Origin: Clostridioides mangenotii TR
GTDB lineage: Bacteria; Bacillota; Clostridia; Peptostreptococcales; Peptostreptococcaceae
Assembly (NCBI RefSeq): GCF_000498755.1
Contig: NZ_AXUS01000002.1
Span: 1-64,000, forward strand
DNA: 64,000 bases
Direction: 5' to 3'
Part shown: piece by piece, positions 7,940 to 17,155 of the stretch
Position numbering within the stretch: the stretch's first letter is position 1
Layout of the letters: every line of letters starts with the position of its first letter
Notes under the pieces: model-generated
What the model was told of the DNA's origin: nothing
Seen by the model: only the letters and a program-made list of their open reading frames with translations
Databases searched by the model: none
Translations under genes and position numbers: made by a program

Positions 7940-8938
7940 TTATTTTTCAAGTTTTTCTACAACATTTTTTAACATATCTATAATCGGTAAGTCATAAGGA
8001 CATCTGCTTTGACAGACTCCACACTCTATACAAGCAGTTGGTTTAACTTCTTGGCCTTCGTACCTCTCAGTTGCCCAATCCTTTAAATTATATCTTGTGT
8101 AATAACCTTCAAATAAGAAGTTTGTAGGAATATTGATTCCCACTGTACAAGGCATACAGTACTCACATCTTCTACAAAATTTATTTCCTAATGTAGCTCT
8201 AATTTCTTCGATCTTTTTAATATCTTTGTCTGTTAATTTGTGATTATCCGCCGCTTTAACATTTTTACCTACTTGATCAACTTTATCCATACCTGGTATT
8301 GCAATGTCAATGTGATCTCTAGATATTATGTACTTAAGTGCCAGTTCTACATCATCCAAATTTCCACCAGCCAATGGCTTCATTGCTATTGTTCCTATAC
8401 CCTTCTCATGAGCTTTTTTAAGAACTTCGTCCGCTTGAATCTCTACCATATTGTAAGGAAATTGCACTGTAGCAAAATAATCCGTATCTATTGCTTTTCC
8501 AATTGTATCTAAGCTGTGACTAGTTATGCCTATATATCTTATCTTGCCCTCTTCTTTTGCTTCTACCAGTGCTTTATAAGCCATATTGTCTTCAAAAATC
8601 TTATCGTATTCTTCTGCTTTTACATTGTGTAATTGATATAAATCTATAAAATCAGTTTTAAAGTTTTTCAAACTTATTTCTATATCTTTTTTCAAACCTT
8701 CGTAGTCTCTAGCCATGCTCTTTGTTGCTATGAAAAACTTGTCTCTTCTGCCTTCAATTGCATTTCCTATTGCCTCTTCACTAATTGTGTACCCTCTAGC
8801 GCTATCAATAAAATTTATACCGTATACTTCTATTTCATTTATAATATTATTAGTATCTTCCTGATTGATTCTTTGTATTGGAAGTCCCCCAAATCCTATT
8901 CTTTTAATCTTCATATCAGTATTTCCTAAATTTCTCAT
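7940..8938 (-). CDS. Aldo/keto reductase with C-terminal 4Fe-4S ferredoxin domain
   Basis: This 332-aa oxidoreductase has the AKR catalytic pattern: Asp-Tyr region IDSARGYTISEEAIG, Lys in FIATKS and His in LYQLHNV. It is followed by cysteine motifs CRRCEYCMPC and CIECGVCQSRCP for two clusters, linking NAD(P)H chemistry to a ferredoxin-like electron path. Substrate unknown. The start is placed at 8938, where GGGGGTG lies upstream of an ATG; the GTG at 8953 overlaps that ribosome site. A second gene of the same architecture lies at 47948-49090. Confidence 0.9.
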   Translation of the reverse strand: MRNLGNTDMKIKRIGFGGLPIQRINQEDTNNIINEIEVYGINFIDSARGYTISEEAIGNAIEGRRDKFFIATKSMARDYEGLKKDIEISLKNFKTDFIDLYQLHNVKAEEYDKIFEDNMAYKALVEAKEEGKIRYIGITSHSLDTIGKAIDTDYFATVQFPYNMVEIQADEVLKKAHEKGIGTIAMKPLAGGNLDDVELALKYIISRDHIDIAIPGMDKVDQVGKNVKAADNHKLTDKDIKKIEEIRATLGNKFCRRCEYCMPCTVGINIPTNFLFEGYYTRYNLKDWATERYEGQEVKPTACIECGVCQSRCPYDLPIIDMLKNVVEKLEK

Positions 8939-9050
8939 GATACACACCCCCACAAAGTTTTATTAATGTATATTATACAGTAAAATAGAACTCTATTCTT
9001 TATTTACAAATATTTTAGTGATTTTAAGTATAGCCCAAACAATATTTATT

Positions 9051-9887
9051 TTACTTAGCTTCTATCAATCCCTTGATCATCTTTATCTCACTTTTATGCC
9101 CTTCATCGTCAAAAGGGGTCTCTAAAAATAGAGGTATACCTTTTAGTTTTGGATGTTCTAAAATATTTATAAAAGTATCTATTCCAATTTCTCCTTCTCC
9201 TATAGGGGCATGTCTATCTTTTTTACTACCAAAAGGCATCATGCTATCGTTAAAGTGTATAGTCTTTAGTCTATCTAAGCCTATAACTCTATCGAATTCA
9301 TCAATAACACCATCTAAATCATTTACTATATCATAACCCGCTGAGAAAATATGGCAAGTATCTAAGCATACACCTAATTTTTCGTCGTGTTCAACTCGAT
9401 CTATAATCTCTTTGATTTGCTCAAAGCTTGTCCCTATTTCGGTTCCTTTCCCAGCCATCGTTTCAAGCAGTATTGTGATATTTTGTTCTCCTGTAAGAGC
9501 TAAATTAAGCGCTTTAACTATCTTTTCTATCCCAGCCTCAACACCAGATCCCACGTGACTTCCCGGATGAAAACACATATACTCTATTTCTAACGAATCC
9601 ATTCTCTCTATATCTTCTTTAATTACAATATTTGCAAATTCGTAAACTTCATCTTTGACTCCTGCTAAATTCATAGTATAAGGAGCATGAGCTAGAATAG
9701 GTCCAAAGCCGCGTTCCTTTCTAATCTTTTGAAACTCACTTATATCTTTTTCATCAAACTTTTTAGCGTTACCTCCTCTTGGATTTCTACTAAAAAATTG
9801 AAATGTATTTGCATCAATCTCTACTGCAGTTTCAGCTGCCTTTTTAAATCCCTTTGCTATTGAAATATGTGGTCCTATATAAAGCAT
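9051..9887 (-). CDS. nfo: Endonuclease IV (AP endonuclease)
   Basis: A 278-aa TIM-barrel enzyme that cuts DNA 5' to abasic sites in base excision repair. Zn-ligand motifs typical of the family are visible: FHPGSH (about residue 106), [13 protein letters not shown] (about 140), [14 protein letters not shown] (about 172), [25 protein letters not shown] (about 212-237, the longest block) and FLETP near the C-terminus. AAGTAGGTG precedes the ATG. With nth it gives the window two base-excision repair genes. Confidence 0.97.
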   Translation of the reverse strand: MLYIGPHISIAKGFKKAAETAVEIDANTFQFFSRNPRGGNAKKFDEKDISEFQKIRKERGFGPILAHAPYTMNLAGVKDEVYEFANIVIKEDIERMDSLEIEYMCFHPGSHVGSGVEAGIEKIVKALNLALTGEQNITILLETMAGKGTEIGTSFEQIKEIIDRVEHDEKLGVCLDTCHIFSAGYDIVNDLDGVIDEFDRVIGLDRLKTIHFNDSMMPFGSKKDRHAPIGEGEIGIDTFINILEHPKLKGIPLFLETPFDDEGHKSEIKMIKGLIEAK

Positions 9888-9983
9888 AACTACACCTACT
9901 TATCTTATTTTTTATTTGAAATTTAGTGTCTGTAAATTTAATATACTTTCAAAATTTACAGATATATCTATTTGTAAATACTT

Positions 9984-10904
9984 CTAGTTTTTAAATATCC
10001 CTAAATCTAATTCTTTAGATAAATCTTCTAATACTTTTATCCCTGCTACACTATTCCCCTTGTCATCAAGAGATGGACCGTAAACGCCTATCCCTATTTT
10101 ACATGGAACAGATGCCATAATACCTCCGCCAACACCTGATTTTGCTGGTATTCCAGTTTTAATTGCAAACTCCCCTGATCCATCGTACATACCACATGTA
10201 AACATAACAGTTTTAACAGCTTTGGCTACATCCTTACTTATTAGACACTCCTCATCTCCATGTTTGTACCCATCAGTTGACAAATTCAAACCCATCCTAG
10301 CAAGATCCTTTATATCTGCTTCTATAGAACATTGTTTAAAATAAAGATCCAGTATCTCTTCAATATCTCCATCTATAAATCCACTGCTCTTAAGTAGATA
10401 TGCCATTGCTCTATTTCTATCTCCTGTAAGCTTTTCAGATGTATATACATCTTGATTGATATCCAAAGTTTCATTTCCAGCAAATTTTCTGAAGTAGTCT
10501 AGCATTCTTTTTTCTTTATCTTCATAGCTATTTCCTTTAATCATTGAGGTTATGACTAAAGCGCCTGAATTTATCATCGGATTAGATGGCTTTTTAATGT
10601 CATTTCCAATGCTAACTATTGAGTTAAATGGATTTTCACTTGGCTCAAATCCAACTTTGGTATTTACATATTCATAGTTATTTTCCATTAAAACCATAGA
10701 CAGAAGTATAGGCTTTGATATACTCTGAATAGTAAATTTTTTATTTACATCTCCGGCTGTGTAGATATTGTTATCTTTATCCATAATACAGACTCCTAAA
10801 TCTCCTTTATATGCTTTTTTAAGTTCAGGTATATAGTCTGCAACATGTCCAAACTCTGTATATTTTCTATTTTTCTCAATTATGTCTCTTAAAATTTTTT
10901 CCAT
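9984..10904 (-). CDS. glsA: Glutaminase (L-glutamine amidohydrolase)
   Basis: This 306-aa enzyme hydrolyses glutamine to glutamate and ammonia. It belongs to the serine-dependent beta-lactamase-like glutaminase family. Signatures include FTIQSISKPI (catalytic Ser-x-x-Lys, SISK), GNDIKKPSNPMINSGALV and AKSGVGGGIMASVP. The start is set at the ATG at 10904, which has AGGTG seven bases upstream; the ORF extends to 10946 without a ribosome site. It follows a structured intergenic element at 11016-11090. Confidence 0.95.
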   Translation of the reverse strand: MEKILRDIIEKNRKYTEFGHVADYIPELKKAYKGDLGVCIMDKDNNIYTAGDVNKKFTIQSISKPILLSMVLMENNYEYVNTKVGFEPSENPFNSIVSIGNDIKKPSNPMINSGALVITSMIKGNSYEDKEKRMLDYFRKFAGNETLDINQDVYTSEKLTGDRNRAMAYLLKSSGFIDGDIEEILDLYFKQCSIEADIKDLARMGLNLSTDGYKHGDEECLISKDVAKAVKTVMFTCGMYDGSGEFAIKTGIPAKSGVGGGIMASVPCKIGIGVYGPSLDDKGNSVAGIKVLEDLSKELDLGIFKN

Positions 10905-11015
10905 ATATACACCTCGATTTGTCTTAGTTATAGTATTTTTTATCAATTCACTTAAATAAATACCCTTTATCTAAATATCTCTTTATATTTCCCTCTAAAT
11001 ATAGAAAATAACAAA

Positions 11016-11090
11016 AGCGATTGATCATCTGTAGTGAGGTTTAAGTTTCTCACTTAACATTTGCTATGCAAATACAAACAATCAACCGCT
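11016..11090 (-). other. Structured intergenic RNA element (three-stem), terminator or leader
   Basis: An outer 10-bp stem (11016-11025 with 11081-11090, one G-U pair on the minus strand) encloses two hairpins: GTGAG/CTCAC (11034-11053) and ATTTGC/GCAAAT with a 3-base loop (11059-11073). On the minus strand the structure ends in a T-rich stretch. It sits between the kinase stop (11120) and the glsA start (10904), so it is either an elaborate terminator or part of the glsA leader. No known riboswitch class is recognised. Confidence 0.5.
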
Positions 11091-11119
11091 CTAAAATTTT
11101 ATAAATCTATATAATATCT

Positions 11120-12790
11120 CTATTCTTCTACTATTTTACTTCCGCCTATAAACTCTCTAAGTATTGAAGTTGAAGGAATATCTGATACATCCTCTAGTTC
11201 AACAAAATACTGTAAAAAATTAAGTAACCTATTAGATTCTATATAGGCTTCACTCGAAGTCTCTATTTCTTCTAATAACGGTTTTACAAAACCTTTTAAA
11301 ATCGACAGCTCATAAACACATGCTGAATTAAAAATAATATCTGCTTCCTCTTGATAAGGGAAAATATTCTTCTTCTCTCCCCTTCTCACAGATTCCCATT
11401 GAAGTATAGTCTTTTCTGCGCTGTAACCTCTAAAATTATGGTCTCTGACTATTCTCCTTATCAGTCTCAAGTCCGTAGTAGGAATTCTGTTGTGGTTGTC
11501 TAAGTTCAATTGCGTTAGAGCACTTAAATATATCTTAAATTTTTCATCGTTAACTATAGACTCTGTCAACATCGGATTTAATCCGTGTATTCCTTCTAAA
11601 ATTATTGGTTGGTTTTTATCTATTTGTATAGTTTTATTTGTCTCTACTCTTTTTCCTGTCTTAAAATCGAACTTTATCTCCTGTATTTCCTCTCCATCTA
11701 AAAGTTTCTTTAGATCTGAGTTGAACTTATCTAAGTCAATTGCATATATAGATTCAAAATCAAAGTTTCCAAATTCATCTAAAGGTGTAAATTCCCTATC
11801 TACGAAATAGTTATCCAGTGATATAGAAATAGGATTTAGGTAATTTACCTTTAAATGTATAGAGAGTCTATTTGCAAAACTAGTCTTTCCAGAAGACGAA
11901 GGAGCTGCTATAAGTATTATTCTCTTGTTAAATTTACTTATCTCATCTGCTATTTGAGCGAGCTTCTTTTCATGGAGTGCTTCAACCGTTCTAATTACAT
12001 CACCGTACTCATTATTTTCAACTATTCTATTTAATGACACTACTTTATCTATTCCCAAGAGCTTTGACCACTGCTCTGTTTCATAGTAAATATTTGCTAG
12101 CTTCGGCTGTGAAACATACTTTGTTGGCACAGTCTTGTCATTTTTATTAGGCCCAAATAATATAAGCCCTTTATTGTGAAGCTCTACATTAAATACAGAT
12201 ACATCACCAGTTGATGGCAACATATAACCATAGTAATGATCTATATAATCCCCACATTTGTACACAGTGGTGCTATCGTAATCCTTATATTTCAGAAGTT
12301 CTGCTTTTGAGTAGAGCTTATTTTCATTAAATATCTCTATTGCTTCATCTCTAGACATCTCGACTTTTTCTATCTCGTAGTTTTTATCTATTTTTTCTTG
12401 CATTACTCTCTTTATATTTTCTAAATCAACTTTATTTATATCCCTACCAATGTGAACTTCACAGTACAGCCCCTTTGATAGAGAATGCTCTATGACTACT
12501 TTTCCATCACCAAATAATTCTTTGCAAGCCATAACAAGTATAAATGATAACGCTCTGAAATAGACTCTTTTTCCATCTTCTTCAGTAGTATCTATAAACT
12601 TTATTTTGCAGTCATCAAACACGTTGTAGTTCAGCTCTCTAAGTTTATTGTCTACACTTGCAATACATATCTTACCTTTGTGTTTATCTTCAAAATCTTT
12701 TGCAATCTCTTTAAGTGGTATACCCATACTATTTTCTTCTAAGTTGTATTGTTTTTTATTTCCATCAATATTAAGTGTTATTAATTTCAT
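11120..12790 (-). CDS. Nucleoside (uridine-type) kinase fused to TGS/ThrRS-editing-like N-domain
   Basis: This 556-aa fusion has an N-terminal TGS-like ubiquitin fold (about 1-65) and a threonyl-tRNA-synthetase second-additional-like domain (HSLSKGLYCEVHIG near 100). A P-loop uridine kinase/PRK domain follows, with Walker A in IAAPSSSGKTSFANRLS (about residue 290) and a conserved LEGIHGLNP. It presumably phosphorylates a nucleoside; the function of the N-terminal half is unknown. The start at 12790 is favoured because AAAGGA lies upstream; the ORF begins at 12808. Confidence 0.85.
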   Translation of the reverse strand: MKLITLNIDGNKKQYNLEENSMGIPLKEIAKDFEDKHKGKICIASVDNKLRELNYNVFDDCKIKFIDTTEEDGKRVYFRALSFILVMACKELFGDGKVVIEHSLSKGLYCEVHIGRDINKVDLENIKRVMQEKIDKNYEIEKVEMSRDEAIEIFNENKLYSKAELLKYKDYDSTTVYKCGDYIDHYYGYMLPSTGDVSVFNVELHNKGLILFGPNKNDKTVPTKYVSQPKLANIYYETEQWSKLLGIDKVVSLNRIVENNEYGDVIRTVEALHEKKLAQIADEISKFNKRIILIAAPSSSGKTSFANRLSIHLKVNYLNPISISLDNYFVDREFTPLDEFGNFDFESIYAIDLDKFNSDLKKLLDGEEIQEIKFDFKTGKRVETNKTIQIDKNQPIILEGIHGLNPMLTESIVNDEKFKIYLSALTQLNLDNHNRIPTTDLRLIRRIVRDHNFRGYSAEKTILQWESVRRGEKKNIFPYQEEADIIFNSACVYELSILKGFVKPLLEEIETSSEAYIESNRLLNFLQYFVELEDVSDIPSTSILREFIGGSKIVEE

Positions 12791-12857
12791 TAAAACAAAT
12801 CCTTTCATTAATATTGGATATCATATAAATCACATCATAAAGAGAATCTACTCTAAA

Positions 12858-13604
12858 CTAGATAAAACAGTATATTCTCTCCATAGTATATATTAAATCT
12901 TCATTTCGTACTTCTAAGATCAAATATTCTGGATCAACTTCCATTGATTTTTTTATATCCTTATCACTCAGCAAACCTTTACCTATTCCTATATGCAGAT
13001 CCTCTACTCCATCATTGTCACTTAGATGGATAAGCTTAATATTTTTTGCTAATTTTTCAATATAATCGCTTTCATTTATTAAATTATGTCCGGTGTCAAA
13101 GCAAAAAAATACTCCACCTTTTCTTATTCCTTTAAATATATATTCAAAATCACTGCTAGTAGTACCTATATTTGACATATCTCCACCTTTTGAATATGTA
13201 TTTTCTAATATTATTTTTGAGTCTATATTTAAATTATCTACAAAATCGATACAGTTCTCTAAATATTTAATTTTATTTTTTCCCAACCTACCTGTAATTG
13301 CATATCCTAAATGTAGGTTGTAGTATTCTACATCTAGATCTTTTAATTCTCTATCTATATTATGTAAAAAATGTATCCACGATCTTCTTATATACTCAAC
13401 TTCTTCACAAGCGTTTAATTCCATAGGCAAATGAATACCTATGGATAAACCTAAATTGTATATTCTATCTATATACGTATATAATTTTTTACAATCTTCA
13501 ATACTATCTATGCCAACCTCTAAGTGATCTATTTTACCGTATTTTTCACAGAAATTTAGTGCAAAGTCAATATCTTGTACAAGTGACGAAATACCCAACT
13601 TCAT
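12858..13604 (-). CDS. Sugar phosphate isomerase/epimerase-like TIM-barrel protein
   Basis: This 248-aa protein belongs to the xylose-isomerase-like/AP-endonuclease-2 superfamily. Metal-binding positions are suggested by HLEVGID near residue 28, IGIHLPME, LHLGYA, IILENTYSKGGD, FCFDTGHNLIN and IHLSDNDG; the last two resemble the DTGH and H-x-(S/H)-D motifs. No substrate can be deduced. Its stop is two bases from the start region of the signal peptidase ORF upstream, so the two are probably co-transcribed. Confidence 0.78.
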   Translation of the reverse strand: MKLGISSLVQDIDFALNFCEKYGKIDHLEVGIDSIEDCKKLYTYIDRIYNLGLSIGIHLPMELNACEEVEYIRRSWIHFLHNIDRELKDLDVEYYNLHLGYAITGRLGKNKIKYLENCIDFVDNLNIDSKIILENTYSKGGDMSNIGTTSSDFEYIFKGIRKGGVFFCFDTGHNLINESDYIEKLAKNIKLIHLSDNDGVEDLHIGIGKGLLSDKDIKKSMEVDPEYLILEVRNEDLIYTMERIYCFI

Positions 13605-13606
13605 AG

Positions 13607-14146
13607 CTATTCAACACCACCTATTTTATCGAATGGATAAAGTCTTATCATTACTTTACCGATAACAGAGTCTTCATCTACTAGACCAACTTCTTGAGCC
13701 CTACTATCTTTACTTCTCTCTCTATTGTCTCCCATTGCAAATATCTTACCTTTTGGTACAGTTATGTCTATGTCTCCACTAGTATAATTATTGTGAATAT
13801 ATACTTTCTCATCTAATAATTTATTGTTTACATATACATTTGAATCTTGTATCTTTATATGATCTCCTTCAACCCCAATAATCCTCTTAACTAAATCTTT
13901 TTTACTCTTACCATCATCTTGAAGTATCTCTGATTTGAATACTATTATATCTTTCATCTCTGGCTCTCTAAATTTGTATGTCATTCTATTTACTATCAAA
14001 TAATCATTTTCGTTTAGAGTTGGAAACATTGAGACTCCATACACTCTTGACGGTATAATAAATATAGTTATTACAAATGCCAATATTAAGGCGGTTATAA
14101 TTACCTTAACCCACTCAAAGATCTCTTTTTTTACATTTTCATTCAT
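13607..14146 (-). CDS. Signal peptidase I, copy 1
   Basis: This 179-aa type I signal peptidase is anchored by one N-terminal membrane segment (about 13-32). The catalytic Ser is in GVSMFPTL (about S39) and the Lys in DLVKRIIGVEGD (about K88). The GDNRERSKDSRAQEVG box is conserved. It removes signal peptides from secreted proteins at the outer membrane face. GGGAGA precedes the ATG at 14146. It is the downstream member of a tandem pair and has drifted near the active site (VYGVSM, where copy 2 has VQGESM). Confidence 0.95.
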   Translation of the reverse strand: MNENVKKEIFEWVKVIITALILAFVITIFIIPSRVYGVSMFPTLNENDYLIVNRMTYKFREPEMKDIIVFKSEILQDDGKSKKDLVKRIIGVEGDHIKIQDSNVYVNNKLLDEKVYIHNNYTSGDIDITVPKGKIFAMGDNRERSKDSRAQEVGLVDEDSVIGKVMIRLYPFDKIGGVE

Positions 14147-14216
14147 AAACAAATCTCCCAAAACTATTACTTTTGTCGTTTCATACTATATACGACAGAT
14201 AAGACTAACTTCTTAA

Positions 14217-14756
14217 CTACTCAACTCCACCTATTTGGTCGAATGGATAAAGTCTTACCATAACTTTACCAATTACAGAATCTTCATCTACTAGACCAAC
14301 TTCTTGAGCCCTACTGTCTAAACTTCGCTCTCTATTATCTCCCATTGCAAATATTTTGCCTTCTGGTACAGTAATGTCTATATCTCCGCTAGTGTAATTA
14401 TCGTGAATATATACTTTCTCATCCAATAATTTATCGTTTACATATACTTTTGAGTCTTGTATCTTTATACGATCTCCTTCAACTCCAATAATTCTCTTAA
14501 CTAAATCTTTTTTACTCTTGCCGTTATCTTGAAGTATCTCTGATTTAAATACTATTATATCCTTCATCTCTGGCTCTCTAAATTTGTATGTCATTCTATT
14601 TACTATCAGATAATCATTTTCGTGTAGAGTTGGAAACATCGATTCTCCCTGTACTCTTGACGGTATGATAAATCTAGTTATTACAAATGCCAATATTAAG
14701 GCAGTTATAATTACCTTAATCCATTCAAATATTTCTTTTTTTACATTTTCACTCAT
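14217..14756 (-). CDS. Signal peptidase I, copy 2
   Basis: A near-identical 179-aa paralogue of the gene at 13607. The catalytic Ser lies in VQGESMFPTLHEND and the Lys in DLVKRIIGVEGD. The GESM residues match the usual family motif better than copy 1, so this is more likely the ancestral copy. The start is the ATG at 14756 with GGGAGA upstream. The genes differ at scattered positions, so both seem to be under selection. Confidence 0.95.
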   Translation of the reverse strand: MSENVKKEIFEWIKVIITALILAFVITRFIIPSRVQGESMFPTLHENDYLIVNRMTYKFREPEMKDIIVFKSEILQDNGKSKKDLVKRIIGVEGDRIKIQDSKVYVNDKLLDEKVYIHDNYTSGDIDITVPEGKIFAMGDNRERSLDSRAQEVGLVDEDSVIGKVMVRLYPFDQIGGVE

Positions 14757-14874
14757 AAGCACATCTCCCTAAAACTATTACTTTTGTCGTTTCAAACTAT
14801 TTACATTATACTTCTTTTTCAAAGAATATTAAACCAATAATATAATATTGATACAATAATGTACTATAAATTAG

Positions 14875-15672
14875 TTACTTCTTTTCAGTTTCATCATAAA
14901 TTTTTGATTTTTCCTTCTCAATGTTAACACTTTTTTCATCCATTTTCTTTTTTATATGAATATTTCTTTGCTTCTTCATATTGCTTATAAATATCTTCTT
15001 AGAATTTTCAATATATTTTTCTAACTTCTCTAAATTAAACTTTAAAAGTATAATAACATACAATAAAAATAATACTATAGCCCATCTATACTGTATCATG
15101 AGAATAAAGTCAAATGTGCCGTGCATAAGAATTGGCACTAAAACGGATAAAATTAAATACTTTTTTTTCTTCTTTTTAGAGTCACAGAACTTGTACTTTG
15201 ACAAATAGTATCCCATTGTTATCGCAAACATTATATGTGCGGGTATTGATATAAAAGCTCTGTTTAAAGCGACTTGAAGTACAATATCATGGTCTTCTGC
15301 AAGTAAGTAAATCAAATTCTCTACAGTTGCAAATCCTAATGATAAATACACTGAATAAGTTATCCCATCAACCCTTTTAGCAAACTCTTTTTTCTTAAGG
15401 AGTATAGGTATCAATACAAGTGCCTTAAATCCCTCTTCAGTTAAACCAGCTACTACAAAAGATATATATATAATATTTGAATACCCAGTGAAATTATTTA
15501 CATTTAATAAAAATTCTTCGGCTAAAATTACAATTACACTTAAAAATACTCCCATTAGAAAAAACTTTGACGATGCAATTATAGATTCTTTCGAATATTT
15601 TTTCGTTGAATATATCCACACTATCCCTATTAATATAGGTAAAATAGATAAAAAAATCAAATAGTATACCAT
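14875..15672 (-). CDS. PrsW family intramembrane metalloprotease
   Basis: A 265-aa polytopic protein of the PrsW family. Conserved elements are the glutamate pair in GLTEEGFKAL (about E79-E80), GFATVENL, PAHIMFAITMGYY and HGTFDF, which supply metal ligands and catalytic residues in the membrane. Family members cleave anti-sigma factors at site 1, such as RsiW in Bacillus and RsiT in Clostridioides. No sigma/anti-sigma pair is next to it here. A highly charged C-terminal tail (about 220-265) is probably cytoplasmic. It is divergent from sleC. Confidence 0.88.
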   Translation of the reverse strand: MVYYLIFLSILPILIGIVWIYSTKKYSKESIIASSKFFLMGVFLSVIVILAEEFLLNVNNFTGYSNIIYISFVVAGLTEEGFKALVLIPILLKKKEFAKRVDGITYSVYLSLGFATVENLIYLLAEDHDIVLQVALNRAFISIPAHIMFAITMGYYLSKYKFCDSKKKKKKYLILSVLVPILMHGTFDFILMIQYRWAIVLFLLYVIILLKFNLEKLEKYIENSKKIFISNMKKQRNIHIKKKMDEKSVNIEKEKSKIYDETEKK

Positions 15673-15834
15673 AAACTTCCTTTCTATCTTGTCTTAAATT
15701 TAAATTTTCTAACCTCAAACAAACTAAATTACTGTTATTTATTTATTATCTCCAAATATCTTAACAAAATAGCTTTATATTTATTTTTTTAGAATATAAA
15801 TAGTAATAAAGACTTTTTATGAAAGGATGATTAC

Positions 15835-17112
15835 ATGCAGGATAGTTACTTAACAGTCAGTTTGATTGACTCAACAAACAACAGACCCATACAAAATGGG
15901 TCAATTAATATCTACTCTATTTCAGATGATGTAAATAATGCAAGCACTACCATGTATCAAAATTTATTGACAAATGAGTCAGGTCAAGTATTAGATTTGA
16001 TACTTCCAGCTCCTGATAAGGAATATTCACTAGATCCTACTAATACCATAAGACCTTACAGCCAGTATATTATAGAGGCAGTAGTAGAAGGATATGAAAC
16101 TGTCGTGATAGATGGTGCCCAATTATTTGCTACGATCGAAGCCAGACAGAATATTACTATGATTCCGAGAACTAGAAGTAAACTTTCATACTCAAGACAA
16201 AATGAATTAATATTCCCAATAGAGGAACATACTCTTTACGGAATATTTCCTCCTAAGATACCTGAGAGCAGTTTAAAGCCCCTTCCACCTCCAACTGGAT
16301 TTGTAGTATTAGATAATCCAGTAGTTCCAGAGTTTATAGTAGTACATGATGGGCTTCCAGAAAATACTACTGCCGAAAACTACTGGATACCTTTTAAAGA
16401 TTATATAAAAAATGTAGCTTCTTGTGAGATTTATTCAACTTGGCCTGAGCAGACAATTTATGCAAATGTAATAGCTATAATTTCATTTACTTTAAACAGA
16501 GTCTTCACAGAGTGGTATAGAAATAAGGGATACACTTTTACAATTACTACCTCTACTGCTTTTGATCATAAATTTGTTTATAATAGAAACATATTTGATA
16601 CAATTAGCGTAGTTGTAGACGATATCTTTAATACTTTTATTAGAAGACCACCTACTTCTAGACAGCCGCTTCTTGCTCAGTACTGCGATGGAGAAAGAAC
16701 GCAATGCCCAAATCAGATGACTCAATGGGGAAGTAAGTCTTTAGGAGATCAAGGTTACAGCTGGGAAAACATACTTAGGAATTTTTATGGAGACGAACTC
16801 AGCTTTGATCAAGCTCCAGTTGTAACAGGCGTTCCTGTATCTTTTCCAGGTTATACTCTTCAAATTGGATCTTCAGGTAGATATGTCAGAACTATACAAA
16901 ACCAAATAAATGCAATCGCAAATAGCTATTCAGCTATACCAAAAGTTCAAGAAGATGGTATTTTTGGTGATAGCACAGCTGAAGCTGTAAAAGTATTTCA
17001 AGGAATCTTCGGACTGCCTCAAAATGGTATTGTAGACTTCAAAACTTGGTATGAAATCTCAAGGCTATATGTAGCTGTAACTAAAATAGCTTCTTTAAAT
17101 CCTACTATATAA
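15835..17112 (+). CDS. sleC: Spore cortex-lytic enzyme SleC (pre-pro form)
   Basis: This 425-aa protein matches SleC of clostridia in length and order: an N-terminal prepeptide starting MQDSYLTVSLIDSTNNRPIQ, a pro region, a SpoIID-like hydrolase domain (about 165-330) and a C-terminal peptidoglycan-binding domain (about 340-410, with IGSSGRYVRTIQNQIN and DGIFGDSTAEAVKVFQ). SleC is stored in the spore as a zymogen and is activated by Csp proteases during germination to degrade the cortex. No csp gene is in the window. AAAGGATGATTAC precedes the ATG. Confidence 0.93.
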   Translation: MQDSYLTVSLIDSTNNRPIQNGSINIYSISDDVNNASTTMYQNLLTNESGQVLDLILPAPDKEYSLDPTNTIRPYSQYIIEAVVEGYETVVIDGAQLFATIEARQNITMIPRTRSKLSYSRQNELIFPIEEHTLYGIFPPKIPESSLKPLPPPTGFVVLDNPVVPEFIVVHDGLPENTTAENYWIPFKDYIKNVASCEIYSTWPEQTIYANVIAIISFTLNRVFTEWYRNKGYTFTITTSTAFDHKFVYNRNIFDTISVVVDDIFNTFIRRPPTSRQPLLAQYCDGERTQCPNQMTQWGSKSLGDQGYSWENILRNFYGDELSFDQAPVVTGVPVSFPGYTLQIGSSGRYVRTIQNQINAIANSYSAIPKVQEDGIFGDSTAEAVKVFQGIFGLPQNGIVDFKTWYEISRLYVAVTKIASLNPTI

Positions 17113-17154
17113 AAATGGTATGGTACCCAAACTCTCGGGTATCATACCATTTTT
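17111..17154. terminator. Bidirectional terminator between sleC and the DUF3298 gene
   Basis: An 18-bp nearly perfect stem (17111-17128 with 17137-17154) with A-rich and T-rich ends starts at the sleC stop and ends one base before the stop of the converging gene, so it serves both strands. Confidence 0.95.
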
Positions 17155-17155
17155 A

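Larger units (their letters stand above)
13607..14800. repeat. Tandem duplication of the signal peptidase gene plus upstream DNA
   Basis: The two genes repeat with an offset of about 610 bases, and the sequence match continues upstream of each start: AAAACTATTACTTTTGTCGT follows both copies at 14160 and 14771. The duplication unit therefore includes the ribosome site and about 30 bases of leader, pointing to a segmental tandem duplication. Confidence 0.85.

Noticed and set aside
11016-11090. A tRNA gene
   Set aside because: The three-stem shape lacks the acceptor length, the T-loop GTTCRA and the anticodon arm of a tRNA.
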